The notes: generated by a model not told the origin, from the sequence alone. DNA of 64,000 bases from an uncultured Bacillota bacterium (GCA_949287815.1 CASEHS010000002.1:1-64000); one strand, 5' to 3'; positions 7,379 through 17,044 are shown, counted from the first letter of the stretch. Numbers and translations: made by a program.

Positions 7379-8053
7379 TTAAAAATTTGCGGGGCTGCGT
7401 TCGGTAAATCCGCGCCTGCGGCGGCTTACGATATGATACTGCCTTTCCACACTCAGGGAAAAATCACTTTCCCTGCGCGGAGATGTCATCAGCATTTCTC
7501 CCGAAACCCCTGCTATATACGAAGACCCCTTTGCACAGGCGGCAACCGCAACGCCCGAAACAAAAGCGTCGGCGCGCATCATGAGTTGAGGCACAAAATC
7601 CGAAATTTCTCCGAAAACGCATAAAAGCACATCCGCATCGAATGCGGACAGAGACTGCGCCGTTTCAGGAAAGAAAAGATCTTCGGCAACAAGTATGCCC
7701 AACTTTCCTGCACTCGTTTCGTATACGCGCAGCGCTCCGCCCGCCGCGTAAGGAGAATCTTCAAAAGTATTGACCATATCCGAAACGCCGAGTATTTTTC
7801 CCTTGTCTGCAACTACCGCGCTCTTGCGCTTTACTCCCCTTGAATCGGTATAACAGCCGCAAACGATCACACAACCGAGTTCCCTGCTTAAAATGGCTGC
7901 GTCTTCAAGTTTAGATGTTTTCCCCCCGAGTTCGTTTCCGTAGTCCACATCGCCCAGACCGTTAAATCCGAAAAAAAGCACATCGAACCCCGACTCGGGC
8001 GAATTTTCCCAATATTCGTTCAGGCTGCCCTCGGTAACGAAATGAATCTTCAT
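7379..8053 (-). CDS. nitrilase-fold protein lacking the catalytic triad
   Basis: A 224-residue protein with the carbon-nitrogen hydrolase fold: a DxGKILG strand, a following AEDLFFPE segment and a DADVLLCVF strand line up with nitrilase-family landmarks. The Glu-Lys-Cys triad is not there. The catalytic Cys before the YD/ED segment is Ala (LVAEDLFFPE), the first Glu (usually LPE) is replaced in FFGFNGL, and the Lys position reads GVSDMVNTF. It is also shorter than active members (about 260-300). The ATG at 8053 is chosen because GGAGG lies five bases upstream. It may be a non-enzymatic or scaffolding relative, or it may have another chemistry. It is transcribed away from ktrB. Confidence 0.65.
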   Translation of the reverse strand: MKIHFVTEGSLNEYWENSPESGFDVLFFGFNGLGDVDYGNELGGKTSKLEDAAILSRELGCVIVCGCYTDSRGVKRKSAVVADKGKILGVSDMVNTFEDSPYAAGGALRVYETSAGKLGILVAEDLFFPETAQSLSAFDADVLLCVFGEISDFVPQLMMRADAFVSGVAVAACAKGSSYIAGVSGEMLMTSPRRESDFSLSVERQYHIVSRRRRGFTERSPANF

Positions 8054-8183
8054 ACACACCTCCGCCTCTTCATTATACTTTTCGGCTGAAAAAAAGGTGC
8101 AAGATCAGAAATATAATTAAAATGGGACTTTATTTACTGATAAACGGCTTTTATAAAAATTCGGTTAAAACAGGTCATTTTGT

Positions 8184-8212
8184 TTGAATTTTAAAAGAAA
8201 ACATGCTATAAT
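8184..8212 (+). promoter_or_regulatory. promoter of ktrBA
   Basis: TTGAAT (8184-8189) and TATAAT (8207-8212) are 17 bp apart, with TGC just upstream of the -10 (extended -10). The untranslated leader is only about 35 bases, too short for the c-di-AMP riboswitch seen before some ktr genes. Confidence 0.75.
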
Positions 8213-8251
8213 CGGAGTCGAACTTTGATTTTAAAAAAATCGGGAGGCTTT

Positions 8252-9580
8252 ATGCAACGTAAAATACGGCTCACACCCGTAAGGTCGCTCGTTTTGGGAT
8301 ATCTCGCAGTCATACTGCTCGGCACTTTGCTGTTGATACTTCCCATTTCCACTCATAAAACGGGCAGTGCTTCTTTTATGGACGCTCTTTTCACGACCGT
8401 TTCCGCATCATGCGTAACGGGACTGGTTCTTCACGATACCTATACTTACTGGTCTGTATTCGGTCAAATCGTAATTCTTTTCCTCATTCAGATGGGCGGT
8501 ATCGGTTTTATGACCGTCATCATCTCCATTTTAAGAATAGGCGGAAAAAAAATTAACCTGAAAGAACGTACTTTCATGCAGGAATCGGTCAGTGCACCCA
8601 ATGTGGGCGGGCTTGTGAAACTTACAGGAACGATACTGATCGGCACTTTGATTTTTGAAAGCATCGGCGCTTTTATACTGGCTTTTCGTTTTGTTCCCGA
8701 CTACGGCTGGGGCAAAGGTATCTATTTTGCGATCTTTACTTCGATTTCCGCATTCTGTAACGCGGGATTCGATCTTATGGGTATCAACGAAGAATACTCT
8801 TCCCTTACCCTCTACTCTTCGGATCCGATCGTCTGTATTACCGTCCCCCTCCTTATCATCATCGGCGGTCTCGGCTTTTTCGTTTGGAAAGATATCAAAG
8901 ATAATAAATTTCATTTACGCAAATATGCCCTCCATACAAAATTGGTATTGGTAACTACGGCGGTTCTTATTATTGTCCCTTTCATCATTATCCTGATTGC
9001 TGAAAATGAACTTCCCTGGAAAGAGAGAATACTTTCTTCCTTCTTTACCGCGGTAACGCCGAGAACGGCGGGCTTCAATGTTTTGGATATGCCCACCATG
9101 CAGACAGCAACCTTAACTGTTACAATTTTGATGATGCTGATCGGCGGCTCGTCAGGCTCTACGGCGGGCGGTATCAAAACAAATACTTTTGCGGTCTTAT
9201 TTTTATCGTTATTCTCCCTCATACGCGGAAAACGCTCGGTAGAATGTTTCGGAAGAAGACTGGACGAAGAAAACGTAAGAAACGCTTCTCAGTTTGTAAC
9301 CATCTACCTGCTTTTCATTGCCGTATCGGTTATTTTGATCAGCCTGTTTGAACAGGGAAAAGGCTTTACTTTCACAGATATTCTGTTTGAAACAGTATCC
9401 GCAATCGGCACGGTAGGTCTTTCGCTCGGTATCACGCAAAGCCTTACGGTAGGTTCCGAACTTATCCTTTGCATACTTATGTTCCTCGGCAGAGCTGGCT
9501 GCATGACCGTCATGCTTTCCTTGCGTACAGCAAACGCACCCACTGCGGAACTCCCTATGGAAAAAGTACGTATCGCATAA
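8252..9580 (+). CDS. ktrB: Trk/Ktr potassium uptake membrane subunit
   Basis: A 442-residue TrkH/KtrB-type membrane protein forming the K+ (or Na+-coupled K+) pore. It has about eight to ten membrane helices and four pore-loop repeats, seen as SASCVTGL, SISAFCNAGF, AVTPRTAGFN and TVSAIGTVGLS; each carries the selectivity-filter glycine. The ATG at 8252 follows GGGAGG at five bases, so the longer frame starting at 8225 is rejected. The next gene is the cytosolic gating subunit, 59 bases downstream, and the two share the promoter at 8184-8212. The assignment is secure. Confidence 0.94.
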   Translation: MQRKIRLTPVRSLVLGYLAVILLGTLLLILPISTHKTGSASFMDALFTTVSASCVTGLVLHDTYTYWSVFGQIVILFLIQMGGIGFMTVIISILRIGGKKINLKERTFMQESVSAPNVGGLVKLTGTILIGTLIFESIGAFILAFRFVPDYGWGKGIYFAIFTSISAFCNAGFDLMGINEEYSSLTLYSSDPIVCITVPLLIIIGGLGFFVWKDIKDNKFHLRKYALHTKLVLVTTAVLIIVPFIIILIAENELPWKERILSSFFTAVTPRTAGFNVLDMPTMQTATLTVTILMMLIGGSSGSTAGGIKTNTFAVLFLSLFSLIRGKRSVECFGRRLDEENVRNASQFVTIYLLFIAVSVILISLFEQGKGFTFTDILFETVSAIGTVGLSLGITQSLTVGSELILCILMFLGRAGCMTVMLSLRTANAPTAELPMEKVRIA

Positions 9581-9639
9581 AACCCACTTCATGTTTTATA
9601 TAATAAATTAAGCTTTAACTTAAAATTCAAGGAGATATT

Positions 9640-10284
9640 ATGAAATCCATTCTGATCATCGGACTGGGAAGGTTCGGAACTTATATGGCAAAAAAATTCA
9701 CCGAATTGGGCAACCACGTTATGGTTCTGGATACAGATGAAGAAAAAGTAAACGAAATTCTTCCGTTTGTGACCAGTGCTCAGATCGGTGACGCAACAAA
9801 AACTTCCGTACTCGACTCTATCGGCGTAGATAATTTTGACTTATGCGTCGTATCTGTGGGTGAAAATTTTCAGGCTTCACTGGAAACGACCTCCCTTTTA
9901 AAAGAAGCGGGAGCAAAATTCGTACTGTCGAGAGCCTCCACCGAAATTCAGGCAAAGTTCCTGCTCAGAAACGGTGCCGACGATGTGGTTTTCGCCGAAA
10001 AACAAATGGCGGAACGCCTTGCCGTAAAATACAGCGCAAATAATATTTTCGACTATATTCAGCTTTCTCCCGAATACTCCATTTACGAGATCCCCACCCC
10101 TAAATCTTGGGAAGGGAAAACGATACGCGATAAAGGCGTCAGAGCAAAATATAATCTGAATATTCTTGCGATCAAGCGAGGCAGTACTCTCGTCCCCCTG
10201 CCCTCCGCCGACTATATTTTTAACAGCGCGGAACGGCTGATCGTAATGTGCAAAAAGACAGATATTGACAAACTCGTTCACTGA
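9640..10284 (+). CDS. ktrA: Trk/Ktr potassium uptake regulatory subunit (RCK domain)
   Basis: A 214-residue cytosolic protein. The N-terminal RCK/TrkA-N Rossmann fold opens with IIGLGRFG and has an acidic residue (LDTD) at the end of strand 2 for the nucleotide ribose. The TrkA-C domain occupies about residues 135-214. It forms a ring that gates KtrB in response to ATP/NADH and, through TrkA-C, often c-di-AMP. AAGGAGA precedes the ATG by seven bases. It is the last gene of the ktrBA unit, followed by a strong terminator. Confidence 0.94.
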   Translation: MKSILIIGLGRFGTYMAKKFTELGNHVMVLDTDEEKVNEILPFVTSAQIGDATKTSVLDSIGVDNFDLCVVSVGENFQASLETTSLLKEAGAKFVLSRASTEIQAKFLLRNGADDVVFAEKQMAERLAVKYSANNIFDYIQLSPEYSIYEIPTPKSWEGKTIRDKGVRAKYNLNILAIKRGSTLVPLPSADYIFNSAERLIVMCKKTDIDKLVH

Positions 10285-10324
10285 TTTTACTTTTCAAAGA
10301 TTTTCGAATTGATAAAAATATTAA

Positions 10325-10362
10325 CGCCCGTCGGCGCAGAATTTGCGCCGACGGGCGTTTTC
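10325..10362. terminator. bidirectional terminator between ktrA and the acyl-CoA synthetase
   Basis: A perfect 13-bp stem (10325-10337 / 10345-10357) with a seven-base loop, followed by TTTTCTTT on the plus strand. Both flanking genes end here, so it can serve both strands. Confidence 0.85.
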
Positions 10363-10387
10363 TTTATAAACATCTCTTTATGAAATT

Positions 10388-11989
10388 TTATCTCTTACAC
10401 TCTTCTTCCAAAGCCCGACGGTCTATTTTTCCGATCAGGTTGACCGGCAGACGAGATCTTATTTCTATCTGTTTCGGCACGGCATAAGCGATAAGTTTTT
10501 CTCGGCACGCCGCAAGAACCCTCGATTTGAGTTTTTCCGCGTCCTCACCATCCGCTCCTTCAATAAAGAGCTTCACGACTTGTCCACGAACCCCATCGTC
10601 AACACCTATCGCACACGCTTTTTTGACCCCTTCCACGGAAAGAGCCGCAGCTTCGATTTCCGAAGGGTATACAGGCACGCCGCTCACCTTGATCATATTT
10701 TTGATGCGCTGTTTGAAAAAGAGGAAACCGTTTTCATCCAGCCAACCGTAATCCCCGGTTTTCAGCCACTTTTTCCCGTCTATCTCTACAAAAGGAGAAT
10801 ATCCGTCTTCAAGATATCCGAGCATAAACTGGTCGGTATCGATATAAATTTCACCCACTTCACCTGCCGGAAGTTGTCTTTTATCCTTATAAACACGTAA
10901 GAAAGTATTGGAAAGCGGATATCCCACAGAACCCTCTGCGTGATGCGCCAGCGTATTGACAAGGCAAACAGTAACCGTTTCCGTAAGTCCGTAACCGATA
11001 TACATTTTTGCTTTGCTTCCGCCCTTTTCCAGTGCGGCGTTAAAATCTTTCACAAGCTGTTCGGGCACGCTGTCTCCGCCGACATAGACATCTTTCAGAT
11101 GGGAAAGATCCCCTTCCGTAAACGTCTTTTCTCCCAGCAATTTTAAAAACATCGTGGGAACACCGGTCAGAATATTTGCTTTTTCTCGTATGATCTGTTT
11201 TGCACTTGCTTTCGCATTGAAACGAATACACATAATGTTGGTTCTTCGCATCATCATACACATATGCATATTGATGCAAAGTCCGAATCCGTGAAAGATC
11301 GGCAACACATTGTAGAGCGCCGTATAATTTTCGATAGGTTCGCTCAAAAACTCTTCCGCTTTGGCACAGAGATTGTTGAAAACAAAATTATTATGAAGAA
11401 TGATTTTCGGCTCGCCTGTCGTACCGCCGCTTGCAAGCAAAACCGCCACTTCGTCATCCGAAAACTTGGCAACGGACATATGCGGATTGCCGCATTTTTT
11501 CAAAAACTGCTCAAAAGGAAGTCCGCCTTTCATCGTTCTTTTCTGGGTAAAACGGTAATACAGCTTTGCCGCCGCGCTCATAAAATAAGAACTGTCGCTC
11601 ACCAGTACGGGCACGGAAAAAACCGAATCGTCCCCCTTATAAAGATCATAAACGAGCACAAATTTACTGTCCGTCTTTTTTACGCTCTCAACAAGTTTTT
11701 CGGGCGGGATATACGGATGCACAAGATTCACAGCGACACCCAGTTTATTCGCCGCATAAAAGGTTAAAAGCGCGGCGGGAGAATTGGGCATACAAAGCGT
11801 AACGGTATCCCCTTTTTTTAATGAAAATCTTGCGGAAAGATTATCCGCAAGAATATCGATCCATTTAAGCACCCGATCAAACGAATATTTCTTACCGTAA
11901 TAAGATATTGCGGTCCGCACGGTACTTTCCGACATATTCAGTCTGATCGCTTCGTACATGGAAAGCCCTTCAAGCGCGATTTTCTGCAT
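10388..11989 (-). CDS. AMP-forming acyl-CoA synthetase / acid-CoA ligase
   Basis: A 533-residue member of the ANL superfamily, activating a carboxylic acid as acyl-AMP and then acyl-CoA. Visible motifs are the P-loop LLASGGTTGEPK (about residue 187), GYGLTET (about 330), TGDYG with the ribose-binding Asp, and the C-terminal catalytic Lys in NLIGKIDRR. The chain length cannot be read from sequence; a fatty or aromatic acid is likely. The ATG at 11989 is chosen over a TTG at 11998, because GGAG lies ten bases before the former and only one before the latter. The upstream acyltransferase ends 15 bases before, so the two are probably co-transcribed and may handle the same acyl group. Confidence 0.88.
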   Translation of the reverse strand: MQKIALEGLSMYEAIRLNMSESTVRTAISYYGKKYSFDRVLKWIDILADNLSARFSLKKGDTVTLCMPNSPAALLTFYAANKLGVAVNLVHPYIPPEKLVESVKKTDSKFVLVYDLYKGDDSVFSVPVLVSDSSYFMSAAAKLYYRFTQKRTMKGGLPFEQFLKKCGNPHMSVAKFSDDEVAVLLASGGTTGEPKIILHNNFVFNNLCAKAEEFLSEPIENYTALYNVLPIFHGFGLCINMHMCMMMRRTNIMCIRFNAKASAKQIIREKANILTGVPTMFLKLLGEKTFTEGDLSHLKDVYVGGDSVPEQLVKDFNAALEKGGSKAKMYIGYGLTETVTVCLVNTLAHHAEGSVGYPLSNTFLRVYKDKRQLPAGEVGEIYIDTDQFMLGYLEDGYSPFVEIDGKKWLKTGDYGWLDENGFLFFKQRIKNMIKVSGVPVYPSEIEAAALSVEGVKKACAIGVDDGVRGQVVKLFIEGADGEDAEKLKSRVLAACREKLIAYAVPKQIEIRSRLPVNLIGKIDRRALEEECKR

Positions 11990-12004
11990 AGTATTCAATC
12001 TCCG

Positions 12005-12979
12005 TCAAAGAATTAGTTTTGTCAAAAGAGCAAACAGCCCCAAAAGCACGGGTATCACTACCATATGTGCAACATATATAACCGCTGCGTGCCTTCCGAT
12101 GGTACATATACCGCGGTTCCACGCCCCGTCAAGCGGTGCAAAGGAATATTTTGCGGATGTATGATAGATAAGACGCCCAAATCCGCCGCCAAGCAGAACA
12201 ACCGCCGCATAAGGCAAAAGCGGAAAATAATCGGCGGAAATCTGTTCAAAATCATCCACATACCCTTGCACATACACAAAAATGGAATGAAAATTATTCA
12301 GTTCTGCATTTCCTGCCACCTGCGGAAACAGCGGGATCAATTCTATTACACCGTTTTCAAAAGAAAGATCGGCACATTCGGTAAACAGAAAAATCAACAG
12401 CCCTGCCCCTACAAGTGCGGGAAAATACCTCAGAATCCGCACAATCTTCTGTGCTTTTTCGCCCTTTCCGAGCACGTCTGCCACGGCAGACACCGCCTCA
12501 TCTAAAACGGCATATGCAAAAACACCGCACGCGAGCATATGAATGACCCCAAAACGCACGTGCGTATTCGGGATAAAAGAATTCACGATAGAAGTTACCG
12601 CCGAAATGCCCGCAGCAACGAGCGCGAGCGGAATAAATCTTTTAAAATTTCCGCGCGTGAGCGTACAGCTGATCCCGCAGAGAAGGAAAAAAGTAAGAAT
12701 AACTACTACGCGCACATTGATGCGCACGCCCCATAGCCAGTAGTCAATAGCCAAATTTCTCCAATCGGCAAACAGAGATGTTCCGAGCATTTCATTGATT
12801 TCGGGCATCAGATCCCAAAGACAATACATAAAATGATCAAAAACCATTAAAAGGACGCAAATTCCCCTTAAAAAATCTATCTCCCAGAAGCGATCTCTTT
12901 TGCGGCGGGAAAATCTGCCCACCATTGTTTTGTAATCCTGCGCGCGTGCGCGCTCGGCATTTATTCCGTTTAAATACAT
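12005..12979 (-). CDS. membrane acyltransferase, heparan-alpha-glucosaminide N-acetyltransferase-like (DUF1624)
   Basis: A 324-residue protein with about eight membrane helices. The N-terminal WEIDFLRGICVLLMVFDH segment, including the Arg/Asp and His on helix 1, is the hallmark of the DUF1624/HGSNAT family. That family moves an acetyl or other acyl group across the membrane to an acceptor such as a glycan. A weak ribosome binding site leaves the start open; Met19 is an alternative. It lies directly upstream of the acyl-CoA synthetase, which could supply an acyl donor. The substrate is unknown. Confidence 0.75.
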   Translation of the reverse strand: MYLNGINAERARAQDYKTMVGRFSRRKRDRFWEIDFLRGICVLLMVFDHFMYCLWDLMPEINEMLGTSLFADWRNLAIDYWLWGVRINVRVVVILTFFLLCGISCTLTRGNFKRFIPLALVAAGISAVTSIVNSFIPNTHVRFGVIHMLACGVFAYAVLDEAVSAVADVLGKGEKAQKIVRILRYFPALVGAGLLIFLFTECADLSFENGVIELIPLFPQVAGNAELNNFHSIFVYVQGYVDDFEQISADYFPLLPYAAVVLLGGGFGRLIYHTSAKYSFAPLDGAWNRGICTIGRHAAVIYVAHMVVIPVLLGLFALLTKLIL

Positions 12980-13080
12980 TTTGATAAGTGTACCATTTTT
13001 TCGGCTTGTTTGTCAATCATCACACCCGTAAAGGTCTGCCTTGTCTGTTAAACATAAAAGCACTCTGTCCGCACATTTGT

Positions 13081-14022
13081 TCAATGTACAAAAATTTCTT
13101 TGCACACTTTTTCCAGTTCGGCAAGCGTATTTGCTCCGAAAAGGGCATTTCGGAATTTTGCACAGTCCCTCATACCCTTTATATAGAAAGCGACCATTTT
13201 TCGCATCTGCACAACGGTGTATTTCTCTCCGTAAACGGGAAGCATATCCGAAATTTGTGTACGTACAGCGGCAAAAATATCCCAATTCTTATCCCCGCCC
13301 GTAATTTCGGTAAAGACGTGCGGATTAAACATAGCGGCGCGCGCGACCATAATCCCATCCGCGCCCGTTTTTTCGAGCATACGGTCTGCCTCCTCTTGCG
13401 TAAATATCCCGCCGTTTGCGATCACGGGAATGCTTACGGCATTTTTTGCGGCGGCAATCTCGCCGTAATCGGGTTCACCCGAATAGATTTTGTCCCGCGT
13501 TCTGCCGTGCACCGTTATGAGATCTGCGCCCGAATCTTCGCACATTCTCGCAAACTCTGCGGCTATTTTTCTATCTTCCGTAAACCCGATGCGAAATTTT
13601 ACCGTGACCGTTTTCCCGCTCTTTTTACATTCGGAAATAATCAAAGACGCTAAGGAAAGAGCGTTTAAAAGCGCACTCCCCTCCCCGTTTTTCACGACTT
13701 TCGGAACAGGACAGCCCATATTGATATCCACAACGGAAAACTTTGCAAGATCCTCGCTCTCACACGCCGCGCGCATGATCGAAGGATCGCTGCCGAAAAT
13801 CTGCACGGCTGTATTTTTTTCCGAAGGATGAGTATAGAGCAGAAGTTTTGTCGCCTCGTTATTATACCGAAGCCCTTTCGCGCTCACCATTTCGGTAAAA
13901 CACAACCCCGCCCCGAAAGAATAGCAAAGTTTGCGGAACGCAAAATCCGTATACCCTGCAAGGGGCGCGCAGAACAGATTTTCCGCTTCTGCCGTCCCGA
14001 AACAAATTTTTTTCGGTTTCAA
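13081..14022 (-). CDS. dus: tRNA-dihydrouridine synthase
   Basis: A 313-residue FMN enzyme that reduces uridine to dihydrouridine in the tRNA D-loop. It has a TIM barrel starting with APLAGYTDFAFR, the catalytic Cys in NMGCPVPK, the HGRTRDKIYSG segment and the FMN-phosphate site VIANGGI. The length fits the DusB group. Its start overlaps the stop of yabN by four bases (ATGA), so the genes are translationally coupled. Family assignment is firm; which uridine it modifies is not determined. Confidence 0.92.
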   Translation of the reverse strand: MKPKKICFGTAEAENLFCAPLAGYTDFAFRKLCYSFGAGLCFTEMVSAKGLRYNNEATKLLLYTHPSEKNTAVQIFGSDPSIMRAACESEDLAKFSVVDINMGCPVPKVVKNGEGSALLNALSLASLIISECKKSGKTVTVKFRIGFTEDRKIAAEFARMCEDSGADLITVHGRTRDKIYSGEPDYGEIAAAKNAVSIPVIANGGIFTQEEADRMLEKTGADGIMVARAAMFNPHVFTEITGGDKNWDIFAAVRTQISDMLPVYGEKYTVVQMRKMVAFYIKGMRDCAKFRNALFGANTLAELEKVCKEIFVH

Positions 14023-15458
14023 TTCTTTTCTCCGCTTTTTGCGCTCAATGCGCGCTTTGCTTTTTCATAGTAAGCCCAAAGTTCGTCATAGGAAAGATCT
14101 TCCATTTTTTTGCCGTCAGCTAAAATCAGTTCTTCCGTTTTACAGAACCTTGTTACAAATTTTTGGGTACTCTCTTTCAAACTTTCTTCGCAGTCAACGC
14201 CCGCAAGCCTGCCCACATTTACTGCAGAAAAGAGAAGATCGCCCGCTTCCTCAGAAACGTGTTCTTTTTTACCCTCTTTCACCGCAAGGAGAAGTTCGGA
14301 AAGTTCTTCGGAAACTTTATTTGCAGCTTCGTTTATATCTTTAAAATCATAACCGTACTTTGCGGCACGCTTACCGACTTTCTGCGCACGCATAGCGGCG
14401 GGAAAAACTTTGGGAACATCGGCGACACTGTCACCGCCCGTTTTTTGTCCCTTTTCCGCTTTTTTGTTTCTTTCCCACACGGAAAGCGCAGAATCGGCGT
14501 CAGTTGCCTTGTCCTTTCCGAAAATATGGGAGTGACGGAAAATCAATTTACGGCACACGCCGCTTAAAACGTCTGAAACGGTAAATGCACAGCGTTCCTC
14601 GCCCAATACGGAATGAAACACTCCCTGCATCAAAACGTCACCCGTTTCTTCAATGATCTTTTCGTCGTCCTTGCTGTCGATTGCGTCCACAAGCTCATAT
14701 GCTTCCTCGACCATATTCGAACGGATAGACTCGTGCGTCTGCGCCCTGTCCCAAGGACAACCGTCCGGCGCGCGCAAAAGACGCAGAATTTCCGTAAGAT
14801 CTTCAAAATCAAACCTCTGCTTTTCAAGAAGAGGTATTTCGCCAATGACAAGAGCGGTAAACGCATCGTAATTTTTTTGTCTGTCGAGTTCAAACAGACT
14901 GATCTTTTTTGCTTTTCCGCCAGATACAAAATAGACCTGCGCTTCATCCCCGAACAGTTCCGAAAGACGGAGTTTTACGTCTCCTGCGACGAGATCGCAA
15001 TCCAGATCGTAAACGGCAAGCGGAAGAGCGGGTCTTGTATACTTTTCCGATTCATAAGCGGAGATCGCATATTTCGTGCGCGAAAAGATCTTTGCGACCG
15101 AAAAAGCATATGCGGATTTTGCCACACTGTCAAAGACCTGCGCGCCTTTATATTTTTTAATGATGATCTGCGCGGAAACATCTTCGGTAACGCTTCCGTC
15201 CACACAGTATACAATATTCTCCGTGGACTTTGCCGCCTGTAAGATAACTTCGGCAAGTTTGCGGTTGAGCGTATCGAAATTACGGCTGGCGGAATATATG
15301 TAATCGAGCGTTTCAAAAGGAACGCCCAGTTCCTTAACGCTCGCGCAGACGTTTGTCTCTCCCGTGCGCAGAAAAACTTTCTGCGCCGACAGGATCGCCT
15401 TTTTACCTCCTTCCGAAAGATCGGAGGGGGAGCATCCCAACCCTACTACGGTTATCAT
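14019..15458 (-). CDS. mazG: YabN: tetrapyrrole-methylase-like domain fused to MazG pyrophosphohydrolase
   Basis: A 479-residue fusion. Residues 1-215 are a SAM-dependent methylase-like domain (VVGLGCSPSDL at the front). Residues 220-475 hold two MazG units, with metal-binding EE-x-x-E motifs in VEEAYELVDA, EETGDVL, SEELSELL and EEAGDLLF. MazG hydrolyses abnormal nucleoside triphosphates to monophosphates. A GGAGG five bases upstream fixes the start. The order spoVT-spoVB-yabN is the same as spoVT-yabM-yabN of Bacillus. The start lies 56 bases inside the spoVB reading frame, and dus overlaps its end by four bases. Confidence 0.92.
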   Translation of the reverse strand: MITVVGLGCSPSDLSEGGKKAILSAQKVFLRTGETNVCASVKELGVPFETLDYIYSASRNFDTLNRKLAEVILQAAKSTENIVYCVDGSVTEDVSAQIIIKKYKGAQVFDSVAKSAYAFSVAKIFSRTKYAISAYESEKYTRPALPLAVYDLDCDLVAGDVKLRLSELFGDEAQVYFVSGGKAKKISLFELDRQKNYDAFTALVIGEIPLLEKQRFDFEDLTEILRLLRAPDGCPWDRAQTHESIRSNMVEEAYELVDAIDSKDDEKIIEETGDVLMQGVFHSVLGEERCAFTVSDVLSGVCRKLIFRHSHIFGKDKATDADSALSVWERNKKAEKGQKTGGDSVADVPKVFPAAMRAQKVGKRAAKYGYDFKDINEAANKVSEELSELLLAVKEGKKEHVSEEAGDLLFSAVNVGRLAGVDCEESLKESTQKFVTRFCKTEELILADGKKMEDLSYDELWAYYEKAKRALSAKSGEKN

Positions 15459-16965
15459 TGTGTTTCCTCCTGAAAAGCCCCAGTTCCTGCAAAGTTATCA
15501 ACCTGCAACCGAAACAAACGGCAAGATATACAGCGCAAGTTACAGCAAGGTTCAAAACGGCACCATCGAACGGAATCAGGTAAGCCGTTCCCGCCGCAAC
15601 GAGAGCCGCGGCAAAAAAAGCAAAAAACTGAACCGCTATGCGCTTGAAATTGTTTTTATCCCTTATAATATATACTAAATCGACGGCGAAAGCAACAAAA
15701 TAGCAACAGATTGCAGCGATTGCCGCACCGAAAATGCCCACGGACGGAATACGTACCAGAAAAAACTCCGCTGCAAGTTTTACGGCAACGGCACAAGCCA
15801 TGGAAGCCGCGGCAATTTTCGCTTTACCCTTACCCGTAAGACAAGCGGAAAAAGTCTGCGTTGCAGCGTGCAGGACAGCCGTTACGGACAGGATTTTGAC
15901 AAGCCCCGCAAGGATCTCGCCTTCCCTGCCGCCGACAGACGGAAATAAGAGAGCCGAAACTTCTCCCGAAAACAAAAACAAAAAAATTGCCGCCGGTATC
16001 GCAATAAAAAAAGTGCATTTCAAAGCAAATACAGATTTTTTCTCGCCTTCCGCCACCTTTCCCGAAGTAAAAAGCGAAGAAATCAATGGAACGGACGCCG
16101 CGGCAAGTCCGTAACACACGGAAACGGGTAAATTGATAAGCGTAAGCGCTCCGCCCGAAAACAAACCGTAAAGAGAAGTTGCACTCACCTCCCCCGCAGG
16201 AAGAAAATTTACGATAATAATGCTGTCGAGTATTGCAGACAACGGCAAAATACCCGCCGCAAGCGTAACAGGCAGTGTTACGGAAAGGAGGGACAAAACA
16301 CTTAAACTTCCCCGCTCTTCACTGAATAAGGGTTTATTTTTCTTTCTGTCCGAAAAAAAGAAAAAGACAGCCATGCCCAATGCAGTTGCAACTTCACTGA
16401 CAGTAACAGCAAGAAGGGTATAGGAAACTCCTTTTACGGGATCTGACGCAAAGCGGACCGCAAACCAAAGCCCGAGCGCAATTTTTACGATCTGCTCAAA
16501 AATTTCGGAAAGCGCGGTAGGCAAAAAGTTACTTTTCCCTTGAAAATAACCGCGAAAACAAGAAATGACAGAAACAAAAAATACACTCGGTGCGAGCATG
16601 CGATAGGAGGAAAGCGCGAGCCTTTCGCCCTGCGCCGCGCTCATAAACGGAGCAAGCAAATACATCAATGCACTTCCAGCAAGCCCGATCACAGAAAATA
16701 AAATCAAAGCCCGACGAAGCACGGCAAGAGAACTTTTACCCGAAGTTTCTGCCTGAGCAACCAGTCTTGCAAGTCCCGAAGGTATACCCGTAGCCGAAAC
16801 GGTGAGAAGCAGACAATAGAGCGGATATACCATCTGATAGATGCCCATGCCCTGTCCGCCAAGAAAATTGGCGAGCGGGATCCTATAAAATGCGCCCAGA
16901 ACCTTTGAGACGATTCCGCCTACCGAGATTATGAGCGCTCCTATAATAAAACTTTGCTTTTTCAT
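15403..16965 (-). CDS. spoVB: SpoVB/YabM-type polysaccharide flippase, MOP superfamily
   Basis: A 520-residue integral membrane protein with about 14 helices, opening QSFIIGALIISVGGIVSKVLGAFYRIPLANFLG, the typical start of the SpoVB/RfbX group. Relatives move lipid-linked cell-wall or cortex precursors across the membrane in sporulation. The last twenty or so residues (after QELGLFRRK) are polar and overlap the first 56 bases of yabN, so the original stop may have been lost. It lies between spoVT and yabN. Whether it is SpoVB proper or YabM cannot be settled from sequence. Confidence 0.88.
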   Translation of the reverse strand: MKKQSFIIGALIISVGGIVSKVLGAFYRIPLANFLGGQGMGIYQMVYPLYCLLLTVSATGIPSGLARLVAQAETSGKSSLAVLRRALILFSVIGLAGSALMYLLAPFMSAAQGERLALSSYRMLAPSVFFVSVISCFRGYFQGKSNFLPTALSEIFEQIVKIALGLWFAVRFASDPVKGVSYTLLAVTVSEVATALGMAVFFFFSDRKKNKPLFSEERGSLSVLSLLSVTLPVTLAAGILPLSAILDSIIIVNFLPAGEVSATSLYGLFSGGALTLINLPVSVCYGLAAASVPLISSLFTSGKVAEGEKKSVFALKCTFFIAIPAAIFLFLFSGEVSALLFPSVGGREGEILAGLVKILSVTAVLHAATQTFSACLTGKGKAKIAAASMACAVAVKLAAEFFLVRIPSVGIFGAAIAAICCYFVAFAVDLVYIIRDKNNFKRIAVQFFAFFAAALVAAGTAYLIPFDGAVLNLAVTCAVYLAVCFGCRLITLQELGLFRRKHNDNRSRVGMLPLRSFGRR

Positions 16966-17044
16966 ATGTAACCGAAAGGAAAATCCTTTCGGAATATTTA
17001 CCTTCCAGATCCGACCCTACACAGGGGTTAAACAACTGAATATT

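Noticed and set aside
8213..8251. c-di-AMP riboswitch ahead of ktrBA
   Set aside because: The untranslated leader is only about 35 bases, too short for that aptamer.
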